NCBI GenBank assembly: GCA_003153375.1
Contig: PLYM01000217.1
Location: forward strand, 18,825 to 82,824
Direction: 5' to 3'
Origin: Planctomycetaceae bacterium
GTDB lineage: Bacteria; Planctomycetota; Planctomycetia; Pirellulales; PALSA-1355
Length of the DNA stretch: 64,000 bases
Shown here: positions 45,063 through 55,018 of the stretch, piece after piece
Position numbering within the stretch: the first letter of the stretch is position 1
Layout: each line of letters opens with the position of its first letter
Notes under the pieces: model-generated
What the model was told of the DNA's origin: nothing
The model's input: the letters and a program-made list of their open reading frames with translations, nothing else
Databases searched by the model: none
Made by a program: the position numbers and the translations under genes

Positions 45063-46760
45063 CTAGGCAGTTTCCTGCTCTTCGAGCTGGTACTCTTCGA
45101 TCATCAGCTCGCGGATCTTGAACTTTTGAATCTTGCCCGTGACGGTCTGCGGAAAGGTCTCGACGAATTTGACGTAGCGCGGCACCTTGTAGCGGGCTAG
45201 CCGATCACGGCAAAACGCTCGGATCGCTTCCTCGTCACACGTGCAGCCCGTCTTCAATTTGATCCAGGCGCACAGCTCCTCGCCATATTTGTGGTCGGGC
45301 ACGCCCACCACGGCGGCCTGCTCGATCGTCGGATGCGTGAACAGGAACTCTTCGATCTCACGCGGGTAGATGTTCTCGCCGCCCCGGATCACCATGTCCT
45401 TGATGCGTCCGGTAATGCGGTAGTAGCCGTTGGGCAGACGGATGGCCAGATCGCCTGAGTGAAGCCAGCCATCCGGATCGATCGCGGCTTGCGTGGCTTC
45501 CTGGTTGTGATAGTAGCCGATCATGATCCCATGTCCGCGGGCGCAGAGCTCGCCCTGTTCGTTGTCGCCCAAAGTCTTGCCGGTTGCCGGATCGACGATC
45601 TTCACCTCGACGCCGGGCAATGCGCGGCCGACGGTCTCGACGCGAATCTCGAGCGGATCGGTGTTACGGCTCTGGGTGATGATGGGCGAGGCCTCGGTCA
45701 GACCGTAGCCGATCGTGACCTCGCGCGCCCCCAGGCGATCGATGACTTGCCGCATGACCTCGATCGGGCAGGGGCTGCCGGCCATGATGCCGGTTCGCAG
45801 CGAACTCAGGTCGCGGCCCGGCAGCGTGGGATCTTGCAACTGGGCGATGAACATCGTCGGGACGCCGTACAACGACGTGGCCCGTTCTTTCTCGATGGCA
45901 TCGAGCGTGGCTTCGGCATTGAAGCTCTCGGCGGGGATGACCATGGCCGCGCCGTGAACCACCGAGGTAATCGTGCCCAACACGCAGCCGAAGCAGTGAT
46001 AGAGCGGCACGGGAATGCACACGCGATCGTCGGCCGTCAGTGCCTGGCACATCCCGGTGTAGTAGCCGTTGAAGAGCAGGTTGCGATGGCTGAGCGTGGC
46101 CGCCTTGGGAAAGCCGGTGGTGCCGGAAGTGTATTGGATATTGATCGGTTGGTGGGGTTCCAGAAGCTTGTTCGCCACATCGAGTTTGTCAGCCGACACG
46201 CTTTCGGCGCGCTGCTGCATTTCGCGCCAGGTGATTCCGCCCACGGGGGCTGCGTCTTCCAGCGCCACGACCCACCGCAGCTTGGGAAAGTCCTTCGATG
46301 CAAGCTCGCCGGGCGTGGCAGCCGCCAGTTCCGGGCAGACTTCGGCCAACATGGCGAAGTAGTCCGACGTCTTGAATTGTCGGACCAGGAACAGCGCGAC
46401 CGAATCGCTCTGGTTGAGCACGTATTTCAATTCGAAGGGACGGTAGGCCGGGTTGATGTTCACCAGCACCGCGCCGACGCGTGCGGCGGCGAATTGCAGC
46501 ACGACCCACTCGGGTACGTTCGTGGCCCAGATCGCCACGTGCTCGCCGTGACGAATGCCAAGAGCCAACAACCCGCGGGCCGCCAGGTCGACCTGCTCGC
46601 AGAACTCCCGATAGCTCAGTCGCAGGCCCAAGGCCGGAAAGACGAGCGCGTCGTGTTCGGGAAAGCGGCCAGCCGTCTCACGCAAGACCTCGGGCATCGT
46701 GAGCCCGTCGACCCAGGGCATCGCATTCTCGTCGAGGTTCGTTTGCGCCGGGTTCTTCAT
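45063..46760 (-). CDS. Acyl-CoA synthetase (AMP-binding, FadD-like)
   Basis: 565 residues from ATG 46760 (ATG 46778 is an equally close alternative). Adenylate-forming enzyme: P-loop YTSGTTGFPKAATLSH, IPVPLYHCFGCVLG, YGLTEASPIIT, GYYHNQEATQAAIDPDGWLHSGD and the C-terminal RGGENIYPREIEEFL and VTGKIQKFKI (catalytic Lys). These features place it among medium/long-chain fatty acyl-CoA ligases. It converts a fatty acid, ATP and CoA to acyl-CoA. It is the last gene of a tight three-gene leftward run. Confidence 0.92.
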   Translation of the reverse strand: MKNPAQTNLDENAMPWVDGLTMPEVLRETAGRFPEHDALVFPALGLRLSYREFCEQVDLAARGLLALGIRHGEHVAIWATNVPEWVVLQFAAARVGAVLVNINPAYRPFELKYVLNQSDSVALFLVRQFKTSDYFAMLAEVCPELAAATPGELASKDFPKLRWVVALEDAAPVGGITWREMQQRAESVSADKLDVANKLLEPHQPINIQYTSGTTGFPKAATLSHRNLLFNGYYTGMCQALTADDRVCIPVPLYHCFGCVLGTITSVVHGAAMVIPAESFNAEATLDAIEKERATSLYGVPTMFIAQLQDPTLPGRDLSSLRTGIMAGSPCPIEVMRQVIDRLGAREVTIGYGLTEASPIITQSRNTDPLEIRVETVGRALPGVEVKIVDPATGKTLGDNEQGELCARGHGIMIGYYHNQEATQAAIDPDGWLHSGDLAIRLPNGYYRITGRIKDMVIRGGENIYPREIEEFLFTHPTIEQAAVVGVPDHKYGEELCAWIKLKTGCTCDEEAIRAFCRDRLARYKVPRYVKFVETFPQTVTGKIQKFKIRELMIEEYQLEEQETA

Positions 46761-46780
46761 CGCCTGAACTCTCTCCATTG

Positions 46781-48049
46781 CTACTCACGAAGTGGACCCG
46801 CCAACGCCACGGCGCACGGGATGAAAATCATCAACGGCATCCAGGCCGCCAACGCCGGCTCGAGCCAATAAGTCGAGCCCAGGTACTTGCAGCCAATCAC
46901 CACCAGCATAAAGGCCGTGACCAGTCCCAGGCAAAGGCCGATCGCCAAAAAGACGTTACGATTCGTCCGCGACAGCACCAACGGCAGCCCCAGAAACAGC
47001 AGCGTCATGTCCAGCAGCGGCTGAATCAGCCGGGCGTGGATCGCCAATCGCTCGCCGGCGCCGAAATCGAGGCTTTGATTCTGCAAGTCGCGGATCAGCT
47101 CCGGCGTGCTCATCAATTGACGCCCCGTCCCGGCGCTTTCCAGGTGCTCGAAGCTGACGTTGCTTACGACGAAGCACTCGCCCGGCTTGAGCCAAGGATA
47201 GTCGCGCGGGGTCAGTAGCACCGGCCGTTTGCCCAGCGATAGCGACGCCTCGCGGTCCAGGCCTTTCGGCTGTTCCAGTCTGCGAAACAGATAGCCGCCC
47301 GGCCTGCTGTCTTGCGGCTTTTGATAGTAGGCACTTTCGGCCAATATGCGGGGGCCATAGCGATCCAGTCCCTGCGGCAAGTAAAAGTCGGGGCGCGAGA
47401 TGCGCTGCTGGTCGGCAAACATTTGCGACCCGGGGCCGCCCAGCAGAATTTGCGTCTCATTGTCATAGCGGGGCCGCGCGGGCTGGCCGCTCGAGCCGCC
47501 CAGGTCTTGGGCGTTGTGACTCAAATGTTCGCGCACCGAGGGGATCATCAGCTCGCGATTCACTACGGCGAGCAGGCAAATGATCAGCGACGCTCCGATG
47601 ACGGGACGGATGATGCGTGCCTTGGGGATGCCGGCGGCCTCGAGCGCGGTCAACTCGTTGTGCCGTTGAATCCAGGTCAATGTGAACATCGCCGCGATCA
47701 GGCACAGTAGCGCGCTCATGCTGTCGAAAAACGACAGCGAACGATATCCGTAGTATTCGCCCATCACCTTCAGCAGCCCGTCGTGATCGCGTGCATAGGT
47801 GACGAACTCGTCGAGGTTGCCCATGCCGTCGATGACGATATAGAGCCCCGTGAGGCTGCAGAAGCAAATCAGGAAGGTCTGCAAGAACTGCCGCAACAGA
47901 TAGCGGTCGACAATTAGCAGCCGCACCATGCCGCCGCCGGCCACGGTCGCGCGCGCGTTCTTTCCCGGCCGGCCGGCCTTGGCCGACGCGACATCGGCGG
48001 AGTCAACTCCTGGGTTGCGCCGTACTGGCTTTCGTTCCTGTACTTTCAT
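46781..48049 (-). CDS. LptF/LptG family lipopolysaccharide export permease
   Basis: 422 residues from ATG 48049 (MKVQERKPVRR); the track start lies inside the upstream aminotransferase gene. The N-terminal membrane part (VDRYLLRQFLQTFLICFCSL) starts in the YjgP/YjgQ manner. A second helix pair (SALLCLIAAMFTLTWIQRHNELTALEAAGI) holds the characteristic ELTAL region; a large periplasmic domain and three C-terminal helices (PLLDMTLLFLGLPLVLS) follow. LptF/G form the membrane pair of the LPS export ABC transporter. Which of the two it is cannot be said. Its ATG overlaps the preceding stop as ATGA. Confidence 0.9.
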   Translation of the reverse strand: MKVQERKPVRRNPGVDSADVASAKAGRPGKNARATVAGGGMVRLLIVDRYLLRQFLQTFLICFCSLTGLYIVIDGMGNLDEFVTYARDHDGLLKVMGEYYGYRSLSFFDSMSALLCLIAAMFTLTWIQRHNELTALEAAGIPKARIIRPVIGASLIICLLAVVNRELMIPSVREHLSHNAQDLGGSSGQPARPRYDNETQILLGGPGSQMFADQQRISRPDFYLPQGLDRYGPRILAESAYYQKPQDSRPGGYLFRRLEQPKGLDREASLSLGKRPVLLTPRDYPWLKPGECFVVSNVSFEHLESAGTGRQLMSTPELIRDLQNQSLDFGAGERLAIHARLIQPLLDMTLLFLGLPLVLSRTNRNVFLAIGLCLGLVTAFMLVVIGCKYLGSTYWLEPALAAWMPLMIFIPCAVALAGPLRE

Positions 48050-49311
48050 GCTGCGCGGATCGCTTTGCCCAAGGCTGCGATTCCTCGGCGGATGTTCTCG
48101 GGCGATTGGACGCCAAAGCTGAGTCGAATCGTATTGACGCGACGCGGCTCGCCTTCGGCCGGATAGCAATACTCACCCGGCACATAGATCACGCCCTCGT
48201 CCATGGCATGCTGAATGAGCGTGCCGCTGGGACCAGCGTCCAGGCCGTCTGGCAATTCGAGCCACACGTACAAGCCGCCGGTTGGCCGGCGCCAGCGGAC
48301 CCCGGGAATGCCCGCGAGGTACTCGTCCAGTGCATCGAGCATTGCGGCCAGCTTTTTGGCGTAGCTCTTTTGCAGCGCGGCCACGTGCGGCTCGAACAGC
48401 CCGCGCTCGAGCACGGCGGCCATCAGGTGCTGATTGAGGTGCGGCGAGCCGAAGTCGATATTGCCCTTCAGGGCCGCCACCGGCCCAACCAACTCCGTGG
48501 GCAGAATTCCCCAGCCCACGCGCACGCCCGGCGAAAACGATTTGGAAAACGTTTCGGCGACGATCACCGTGTCGCCCGTGGTGTCAAAGCTGCGCAAGCT
48601 CGGCAGATCGGGTCCCGTGTAACGAAGGGGCCGATAGGCTGCGTCGTCGATGACATAGATGGTTGCCTGGCGAGACCAGCGCTTGGCAATTTCGACCAAC
48701 TCCGCGCGTCGCTCGAGCGACAGGGTCACGGTGCTCGGGTTCTCGAAATAGCTGGTTACATAAATGGCTTTGACACGCGCCAGCTCCCCTGCCTCGTGTC
48801 GCCGCGCGAGTTCCTCATCCAAGGCCTCGCCGATCATGCCTTGCTCGTCGATGGCCACGCCGACCGATCGAGCGCCTACGCTGGCAAGCATGCCCAAGAA
48901 AACAAAGTAGGTCGGTGCCGCGCAGATCACCAAATCACCCGGATCGAGCAGCACATCTCCCAGCAAATGCAGCAGTTGGTTGCTGCCGGCCGTAAGAATC
49001 ACCTGGTCGACTGACGGCAAGGGGCCGGCCTGGTCGCCATCGGCAGCTAGAAATCGCGCCAGCACGGCTTCGCGCAAGGGAGCATAGCCGGCGTTGGTGC
49101 CATATTGCAGGGCCGCGCGGCCCCGGGGAATGTCGGCCAGGACGCTTTGCAGGGCCTCCCGCGTGGCCTCGACCGGGAGCGTCTCCTGGTCGACGAATCC
49201 CGCGGCCAGCGAGATCAATTCCGGACGCACGAGCGCCAATCGCATCAACTCACTAATGGGTTGTGGCCCTGAGAAGTGAGCGCGTTGACTGAGTTGGTGC
49301 GAAACGGGCAT
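48046..49311 (-). CDS. PLP-dependent aminotransferase (MocR/2-aminoadipate type)
   Basis: 421 residues from ATG 49311 (MPVSHQLSQRAHFSG). Fold type I aminotransferase: LQYGTNAGYAPLREAVLARF, ILTAGSNQLLHLLGDVLLDPGD, YVIDDAAYRPLRY, and VAETFSKSFSPGVRVGWG, where the Lys carries PLP. The family includes aminoadipate and aromatic or valine/alanine aminotransferases; the partner acid is not known. No GntR DNA-binding domain is present. It leads the operon with LptF/G and acyl-CoA ligase. Confidence 0.9.
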   Translation of the reverse strand: MPVSHQLSQRAHFSGPQPISELMRLALVRPELISLAAGFVDQETLPVEATREALQSVLADIPRGRAALQYGTNAGYAPLREAVLARFLAADGDQAGPLPSVDQVILTAGSNQLLHLLGDVLLDPGDLVICAAPTYFVFLGMLASVGARSVGVAIDEQGMIGEALDEELARRHEAGELARVKAIYVTSYFENPSTVTLSLERRAELVEIAKRWSRQATIYVIDDAAYRPLRYTGPDLPSLRSFDTTGDTVIVAETFSKSFSPGVRVGWGILPTELVGPVAALKGNIDFGSPHLNQHLMAAVLERGLFEPHVAALQKSYAKKLAAMLDALDEYLAGIPGVRWRRPTGGLYVWLELPDGLDAGPSGTLIQHAMDEGVIYVPGEYCYPAEGEPRRVNTIRLSFGVQSPENIRRGIAALGKAIRAA

Positions 49312-49477
49312 GGCGGAGATTCCCAAAACGGTCGCGAGAAAGCGCGGGAACAATATGTAAGTTATTACCAACAGTCAAGATCGGTCAACGTTCCCCGGCC
49401 TCATCAAGGGCGGGCCGTGGCCCGGTGTCGTCAGGATAAAGCTCAATCCAGGCCGCTTTGGCCTGCACCGTGCGGTG

Positions 49478-49640
49478 CTAGCTGCCATGGGGCCGAATGC
49501 GATTGAGGATCGCCAGCAGCACCTTCTGATTGACCGGTTTGACAGAATGAGCGTTAGAGCCGTGGCCGGCGAGCGCCTGTGATCTTCGGACTGGCCATAA
49601 CCAGACACTGGCAGCAGGGCTACCCGGTTGAATGGCCGTT
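49478..49640 (-). pseudogene. Decayed C-terminal fragment of a receiver (REC) domain
   Basis: On the minus strand one frame reads LLPVSGYGQSEDHRR. The adjacent frame continues RSQALAGHGSNAHSVKPVNQKVLLAILNRI before a stop at 49478. Joined by a single frameshift near 49580, they give the familiar end of a response-regulator receiver domain (LTGYGQxED.RRA..AG.DAHLVKPV). Only the last 50 or so residues remain. It is probably the tail of a lost hybrid kinase or regulator. The rest of the 49312-49775 spacer shows nothing else. Confidence 0.6.
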
Positions 49641-49775
49641 AGGAGTCGTCCATAATTCGCGGCATGAGACCTTGCGGCCAGGCCGGAGTTGGCGTTCGCT
49701 TACCTTGTTATCGCCATTGCTTCGCCGGCAAGCAGTCATCTTCATTTCGACAGGCAAATCGGGAATTTCTCTAGC

Positions 49776-51713
49776 ATGATCGCACGGCACACGGCGGAGT
49801 GTTATCGAGTCGCGCTTCTGGTCACGATCTTAGCAATCGGCTCGGCGGCACACGTGCCAGCGCAGCAGCCGGCCAAGCCGGGCGAATGGCGCTCCTACGG
49901 CAGCGACAACGCCAGCACGAAGTATTCTCCACTGGATCAGATCAACCGCGACAACGCCAACAAGCTCGCCGTCGCGTGGTCGTGGGATTCGCCCGACCTG
50001 AAGCTGCAGAAGGAACAGAGTGGCCTCACTTCGTTCGCCTATGAGTCGACGCCGCTGATGGTCGGCGGCGTGCTCTATACGAGCACTTCGGTTTCGCAGG
50101 TCGCGGCCATTAATCCGCAAACCGGAGAGACGATCTGGGTTTTCAATCCCGAAGCGTACAAGGCCGGCCGCCCCACGAATCTGGGCTATGTGCACCGCGG
50201 CGTGGCCTATTGGACCGATGGGACGCAGGAACGCATTTACCTGGCGGCTCACAATGCGTTTCTATACGCCATCGATGCCAAAACCGGAAACCTGGTGAGC
50301 GAATTTGGCAATGACGGCAAGGTCGACCTGACCAAGGCGATCCCGCTGGCGATCAACGCGCGGAACTACACGATGACCTCACCGCCGCTGGTGTGCCGCG
50401 ACGTGGTGGTGGTGGGTTCCTCGATCAGCGACGGGCCGCAGAATAAGGAAGGCCCCCGTGGGGACGTGCAGGCTTTCGACGCGCGAACCGGCAAGCCGGC
50501 CTGGATTTTCCACGTCGTTCCCCAGGCCGGCGAATTCGGCAACGACACTTGGGAAGGTGATTCGTGGAAGTATACCGGCAACGCCAACGTCTGGACGCTG
50601 ATGAGCGCCGACGATGCGTTGGGCTATGTCTACCTGCCCTTCAGCACGCCCACCAACGATTGGTACGGCGGCCACCGTCTGGGCAACGGACTATTCGCCG
50701 AGTCGCTCGTTTGCGTCGAAGCCGCGACCGGCAAGCGCGTTTGGCACTTTCAGACCGTGCATCACGGGCTGTGGGATTATGACCTGCCGGGCGCGCCGGT
50801 CTTGTGCGACATCACGGTCGACGGCCAGCCGATCAAGGCCGTGGCGCAAATCACGAAGACCGGGTTCACCTTCGTCTTTGACCGCACCAACGGGAAGCCG
50901 GTGTGGCCGATCGAGGAGCGTCCCGTGCCGCCGTCGAATGTGCCCGGCGAGCGCGCCGCGCCGACGCAGCCGTTCCCGACTCGGCCGGCTCCCTATGAGA
51001 CGCAAGGCTCGACCGAAGAGAACCTGATCGACTTTTCGCCCGAGCTGCGCGCGGATGCCAAGAAGATCCTGGATCAATACGATCACGGTCCGCTGTTTAC
51101 GCCCCCTTCGGAGAAGGGGACCTTGAATCTGCCCGGCTGGGCCGGCGGCGCCAACTGGTGGGGCGCGGCCTTCGATCCCGATACGCACTTGTTCTACGTG
51201 CCGTCGATGTCGATGCCGATCTCCGTCAAGTTGACGAAGCCCGACGCGGCCCGCTCGAACCTGAATTTCATTCGTGGCGGCGGAGCCTTCGGCACGCCGG
51301 TGCAAGGGCCCCAGGGTTTGCCGCTGTTCAAGCCGCCGTATGGACGCATCACGGCCATCAATTTGAATACAGGCGATCACGCCTGGATGATTCCGCACGG
51401 CGACGGTCCGCGACAACGAGTCCAGGAGCTCACGGGCAAGGATCCCGGCCCGCTCGGCGGTGGCGGCGGTGGACCCTTGTTGACCAAAACATTGTTGTTT
51501 GTCGGACAGGGTGCTGCCGGCCGCGGCGGCCGAGCCAAGGGAGGGGCCAATGTGATTCGGGCTTTCGACAAAGCCGACGGCCATGTCGTGGCAGAAGTTG
51601 TGCTGCCAGCTTCGCCGAGCGGAACGCCCATGACCTATCTGGCGGGCGGCAAACAGTACATCGTCGTGGCCACGAACGACAGCAAGTTGGTGGCCTTGCG
51701 ACTTCCGGATTGA
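49776..51713 (+). CDS. PQQ-dependent quinoprotein dehydrogenase
   Basis: 645 residues from ATG 49776, with a signal peptide ([19 protein letters not shown]). It is an eight-bladed quinoprotein propeller: [86 protein letters not shown] and [17 protein letters not shown]. These features match the secreted glucose/alcohol dehydrogenase-like quinoproteins rather than methanol dehydrogenase. No haem c domain is fused. The substrate may be a sugar or alcohol. A small YHS-like protein follows 40 bp downstream. Confidence 0.9.
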   Translation: MIARHTAECYRVALLVTILAIGSAAHVPAQQPAKPGEWRSYGSDNASTKYSPLDQINRDNANKLAVAWSWDSPDLKLQKEQSGLTSFAYESTPLMVGGVLYTSTSVSQVAAINPQTGETIWVFNPEAYKAGRPTNLGYVHRGVAYWTDGTQERIYLAAHNAFLYAIDAKTGNLVSEFGNDGKVDLTKAIPLAINARNYTMTSPPLVCRDVVVVGSSISDGPQNKEGPRGDVQAFDARTGKPAWIFHVVPQAGEFGNDTWEGDSWKYTGNANVWTLMSADDALGYVYLPFSTPTNDWYGGHRLGNGLFAESLVCVEAATGKRVWHFQTVHHGLWDYDLPGAPVLCDITVDGQPIKAVAQITKTGFTFVFDRTNGKPVWPIEERPVPPSNVPGERAAPTQPFPTRPAPYETQGSTEENLIDFSPELRADAKKILDQYDHGPLFTPPSEKGTLNLPGWAGGANWWGAAFDPDTHLFYVPSMSMPISVKLTKPDAARSNLNFIRGGGAFGTPVQGPQGLPLFKPPYGRITAINLNTGDHAWMIPHGDGPRQRVQELTGKDPGPLGGGGGGPLLTKTLLFVGQGAAGRGGRAKGGANVIRAFDKADGHVVAEVVLPASPSGTPMTYLAGGKQYIVVATNDSKLVALRLPD

Positions 51714-51753
51714 AGTTCTTGAATCCTCTTTTGCGACCGAAAGCAAACTACTC

Positions 51754-52317
51754 ATGGCTTCCCGACGACTCGTCCTCGCACTCGGCCTGCTGCTCTCGTT
51801 TGCTGTTCGTGCCAGCGCCCAATTGCCGGCCGACGCCGTGATGTTGGACAAGGTGAAGATTCCCGAGAAGCAGAAGGCCGTGGATCTTTGTCCTGTGTAT
51901 TTGGAGCCGTCCGATCCCAAACTGCCAACGTGGAAATTCAAAGGTGTTGCCTACCGCGGCAGTCAGCCGGACGCCGAGAAGAAATTTCGCGAGAATCCCG
52001 ATCGCTATGTCAAAGCCGCCGAAAAGCAGCGGTTCGTGAACAACTTCATGCAGGCCATGAGCACGGTGTGGTGCCCGGTGACGGACGAAATTACTCCCGG
52101 CGGCATGACCCAATGGCAGCGATTGGGATTCACGTTCGAGAGTTGTTGCGCGTTTTGCGACGAGAGTTTCGAGGAAGAGCAATTCGCGGTCGCGCTGAAA
52201 AAGCTCAAAGCGCGGGCCGAAAAGACTTACGATCTGATTGGCGCCAAGTACACCGAGGGGGCCAAGAGCCCGGTCGAGGGGGCGATCAAGAAGCCTGAGC
52301 CGAAGACCGAGCCCTAA
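51754..52317 (+). CDS. Secreted YHS-like double-module protein
   Basis: 187 residues. A signal peptide (LVLALGLLLSFAVRASA) precedes a first module with LCPVYLEPSDPKLPTW and KKFRENPDRYVKAA, which resembles the YHS metal-binding motif, and a second with VWCPVTDEITPGGMTQW and SCCAFCDESF. Cys46, Cys107 and the Cys131/132/135 cluster could bind a metal. It probably shares a transcript with the PQQ dehydrogenase, suggesting a periplasmic partner role, but this is inference. Confidence 0.68.
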   Translation: MASRRLVLALGLLLSFAVRASAQLPADAVMLDKVKIPEKQKAVDLCPVYLEPSDPKLPTWKFKGVAYRGSQPDAEKKFRENPDRYVKAAEKQRFVNNFMQAMSTVWCPVTDEITPGGMTQWQRLGFTFESCCAFCDESFEEEQFAVALKKLKARAEKTYDLIGAKYTEGAKSPVEGAIKKPEPKTEP

Positions 52318-52328
52318 GTCGACCGCTC

Positions 52329-53372
52329 TCAGATTCCTTCGACGTTTTCGCCGCCGTTGCGCGTGGCCAGGCCTCGCCACAGCGGCAGGTCGATCGCGTC
52401 GATGACAAATCTCACGCTGCCGTCGCAGAACAACACTTCCACTCCACCGGGGTGATAACTGCGAGACGTCATCAGGCCTTTCTGCTGCGTCTGGTCCATG
52501 CAGTCCCACTGCGGAGCGTTCGGCGCGAGATAGTGGTTGTAAACCGTATTGCCGTAATTGCCCAGGATCCATTTAGCGCTGCGTTGTCCGTACCAGGTGC
52601 CCGATGACGCCGACTGACAATTCGAGGCCGTGACGTCGACGCCGCTGTTGAGTTGGAGAACAGTCAATTGCGCAGCGGGCATGGTCGTGGTCGCCGGCGC
52701 GCCGTCGCCCAGCATCCGCTCGGCAAAGGCGGCCGTGTGCGACGAACCGTCAAGCAGGTTCTGAAAAGCAATGTTCGACATGGTGAAGAACACGCCGTCG
52801 GCCTGATTCATGCTGCCGGCGTTCACCAGTCCACTGCCCGAGTTGGCTGCGTAGTTCGTGCCACCGTATGTCGAGCCAGGCACGCGGCCGGCCACGACAT
52901 CCGTGGGGCACTGAAACACATTGACCGTCTGAATAGCCGCCCCGTTGTTCGCGGCGCCACTGTACGTGATGCCAGAGATGACCAGCAGCGTCGGCGCTTG
53001 CGAATAATCGACCTGTAGCGCTAGCGAGGTTTCTTCCAAAAATGGCAACAGGTAGGCCAGCGCGGAAAAGGCCTTCGGCGGCGGGCCGCCACGTCCCGGG
53101 GGCAGCGAGCGATGGGCCGTGTGGAAATCGTGCAGAGCCACGCCAATCTGCCGCAAGTTACTGGCGCATTGCGCCCGGCGGCTGCTCTCGCGCGCCGTCT
53201 GAATCGCGGGCAGCAGGATCATGGCCAACGTCGACACGATCGCGATCACGACCAGCAGCTCGACGAGGGTAAAACCCGATCGATACGCCCGCGCGCGCCG
53301 ACGGGTTCGTGGAACGCTCGCGTCCGGGTGATCAGGACGGGGCGATCGATGCTGAAGTGTGCCAGCGCTCAT
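52329..53372 (-). CDS. DUF1559 domain-containing protein with pilin-like leader
   Basis: 347 residues from ATG 53372. A prepilin-type N-terminus, GFTLVELLVVIAIVSTLAMI, starts at about residue 33. The DUF1559 body follows (RRAQCASNLRQIGVALHDFH, GGTNYAANSGSG, FQNLLDGSSHTAAFAERMLG), ending in the usual SYHPGGVEVLFCDGSVRFV. Such proteins are very numerous in planctomycetes, where they appear to be type II secretion or pseudopilus-like surface components. The long N-terminal extension in the track is unsupported. Confidence 0.9.
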   Translation of the reverse strand: MSAGTLQHRSPRPDHPDASVPRTRRRARAYRSGFTLVELLVVIAIVSTLAMILLPAIQTARESSRRAQCASNLRQIGVALHDFHTAHRSLPPGRGGPPPKAFSALAYLLPFLEETSLALQVDYSQAPTLLVISGITYSGAANNGAAIQTVNVFQCPTDVVAGRVPGSTYGGTNYAANSGSGLVNAGSMNQADGVFFTMSNIAFQNLLDGSSHTAAFAERMLGDGAPATTTMPAAQLTVLQLNSGVDVTASNCQSASSGTWYGQRSAKWILGNYGNTVYNHYLAPNAPQWDCMDQTQQKGLMTSRSYHPGGVEVLFCDGSVRFVIDAIDLPLWRGLATRNGGENVEGI

Positions 53373-53430
53373 GGTGTCAGTAGACTCACCGCGGCCGAGA
53401 CATGCAAATTGGCCAACTGGCCGGCAATTT

Positions 53431-53453
53431 CCGCGGCTTTCGCGGTTTTTTTT
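53431..53453 (+). terminator. Terminator-like hairpin with T8 run
   Basis: CCGCG-GCTTT-CGCGG then eight Ts in the spacer between the DUF1559 gene and the TolC-type gene. There is no plus-strand gene just upstream, so it may close an unseen transcript or be chance; the stem is only 5 bp. Confidence 0.35.
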
Positions 53454-53671
53454 GATGCAGTTATGGCCAACGTGAACTGCGCTGAGGCCCACGCCGCTAG
53501 CACAATCCAGGGTCTGGGCAGGTTGTGCAAGGTCTGATTCCTGTAGCGTTCGTTCCTTCAGTTTTACCGCTGGAGGGTCGAAGTTTTGGATAACCGCATG
53601 TCTCGTACTCACTCCGCTCACGCTGGGCTCAGGCGACCCGCGCGACGGCATCACGCCTTCCTGTCTTTGCC

Positions 53672-55009
53672 ATGCCGAAATACCGGGCAGCAGCCTGTGC
53701 CGCTGTCGCCGCACTGGCGCTATTCATGTGGACGGCCGGTGGAGTAGCGGCTCCGCCGGGCGATGCGCCCATTTCGCTGTTGCCCCCGGTCGAGGTGTTG
53801 CCCATGCCCGCCGTGGCGACGGCTTGGACGCTGCCGGCCCTCATCGAACGCGCGCAGGCGGCGCATCCCGAATTGGAGCAGTCGGTTCGCGAAGTCGAGG
53901 CATCGCAGGGACGCGCCGTGCAGGCGGGCTTATACCCGAACCCCGTGTTGGGCACGGCTTCACCGCAAATGGCGGGCTCGATCAGCCAGTACAACGTCTT
54001 CACCAGCCAGGAGTTCGTGACCGCGCACAAACTGACGCTGGCACAAACGGCCGCCTTTCGCGAAGTCGAGCAATATCGGTTTCGCTACCAAGCGGCTCGT
54101 CTGCGCATCGTGGCCGCCGTGCGCCGCGAGTTCTACACGATGCTCGTCCTCCAGCGGCGGCTGGTGTTGCAGCAGGAACTGGCCGCGATCGTGATGCGCT
54201 CGCGCGATACCGCTCGCCTGCTCCTGGAGGGAGGCGAAGGCACGAAAGCCGATGTGCTCTTGCTCGACATCGACTACGACCGGGCCCTGATGGCCGTGCG
54301 CAACTTGCAGACCGAGCTCGAGGTCTCGCGACGTCGACTGGCACTCGCGGTCGGCATTCCGGAGCTGCCAATCGGCCAGGTCAACGGCAATCTGAATGTC
54401 GTCATCCCGTCGACCAATTTGGAATCGCTGCGGATTTACGTGGCCGCCACGCATCCGGAAATGGGCGTGGCCCGCCTGGAAACAGGGCGGAGTCAGTTCC
54501 TGCTCCGCCGGGCCGAGGTGCAACCTATTCCCAACGTCAACTTGATGAGCGGTTATCAGCGGCAGCTGAATCAGCCCGATCAGAATCAGGCGCTGTTTCA
54601 AGCGGTGATCGAAGTGCCGATCTGGAACCGCAATCAGGGAAATATTCGCGCCGCCCAGGCCCATGTGGCGCGGGCCGTGGCCGGAGTGCGGACGGCGGAG
54701 CTCGATTTGGGCCAGCGCGTCGCCCAGGCCTACAACGATTTCACCGTGGCCACCCAGCGCGTCGAAGTCTATGAAAAGCAATTGCGTCCCAAAGCTCAGG
54801 AGACGTTCCAGATTGCTCGCGAGTTGTACGAGCAGGGGTTGGGCCACATCGACTTCTTCCGGCTCTTTCAGTCGCAGCGCACGCTGATCGATACGGAGCT
54901 GGGTTTCCTCGACGTGCTGGAAGCTCGTCTGTTAGCGGCATCGGACCTGGCCGCGCTCAGTCAGTGGTCCGACTTTCCCGACGGCCCCCCGCCCATGCCC
55001 AAGCCCTAG
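53672..55009 (+). CDS. TolC-family outer-membrane efflux protein
   Basis: 445 residues with a signal peptide (ACAAVAALALFMWTAGG). Two TolC-type repeats can be seen: LPALIERAQAAHPELEQSVREV, GLYPNPVLG and LPIGQVNGNLNVV in the first; PNVNLMSGYQRQLNQ, FQAVIEVPIWNRNQGN and YEQGLGHIDFFRLFQSQR in the second. It is the outer-membrane exit duct of a tripartite pump. It converges with the CusA-like gene, 9 bp apart, so the three pump genes form a locus but not a single transcript. Confidence 0.88.
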   Translation: MPKYRAAACAAVAALALFMWTAGGVAAPPGDAPISLLPPVEVLPMPAVATAWTLPALIERAQAAHPELEQSVREVEASQGRAVQAGLYPNPVLGTASPQMAGSISQYNVFTSQEFVTAHKLTLAQTAAFREVEQYRFRYQAARLRIVAAVRREFYTMLVLQRRLVLQQELAAIVMRSRDTARLLLEGGEGTKADVLLLDIDYDRALMAVRNLQTELEVSRRRLALAVGIPELPIGQVNGNLNVVIPSTNLESLRIYVAATHPEMGVARLETGRSQFLLRRAEVQPIPNVNLMSGYQRQLNQPDQNQALFQAVIEVPIWNRNQGNIRAAQAHVARAVAGVRTAELDLGQRVAQAYNDFTVATQRVEVYEKQLRPKAQETFQIARELYEQGLGHIDFFRLFQSQRTLIDTELGFLDVLEARLLAASDLAALSQWSDFPDGPPPMPKP

Positions 55010-55018
55010 GCCGATGCT

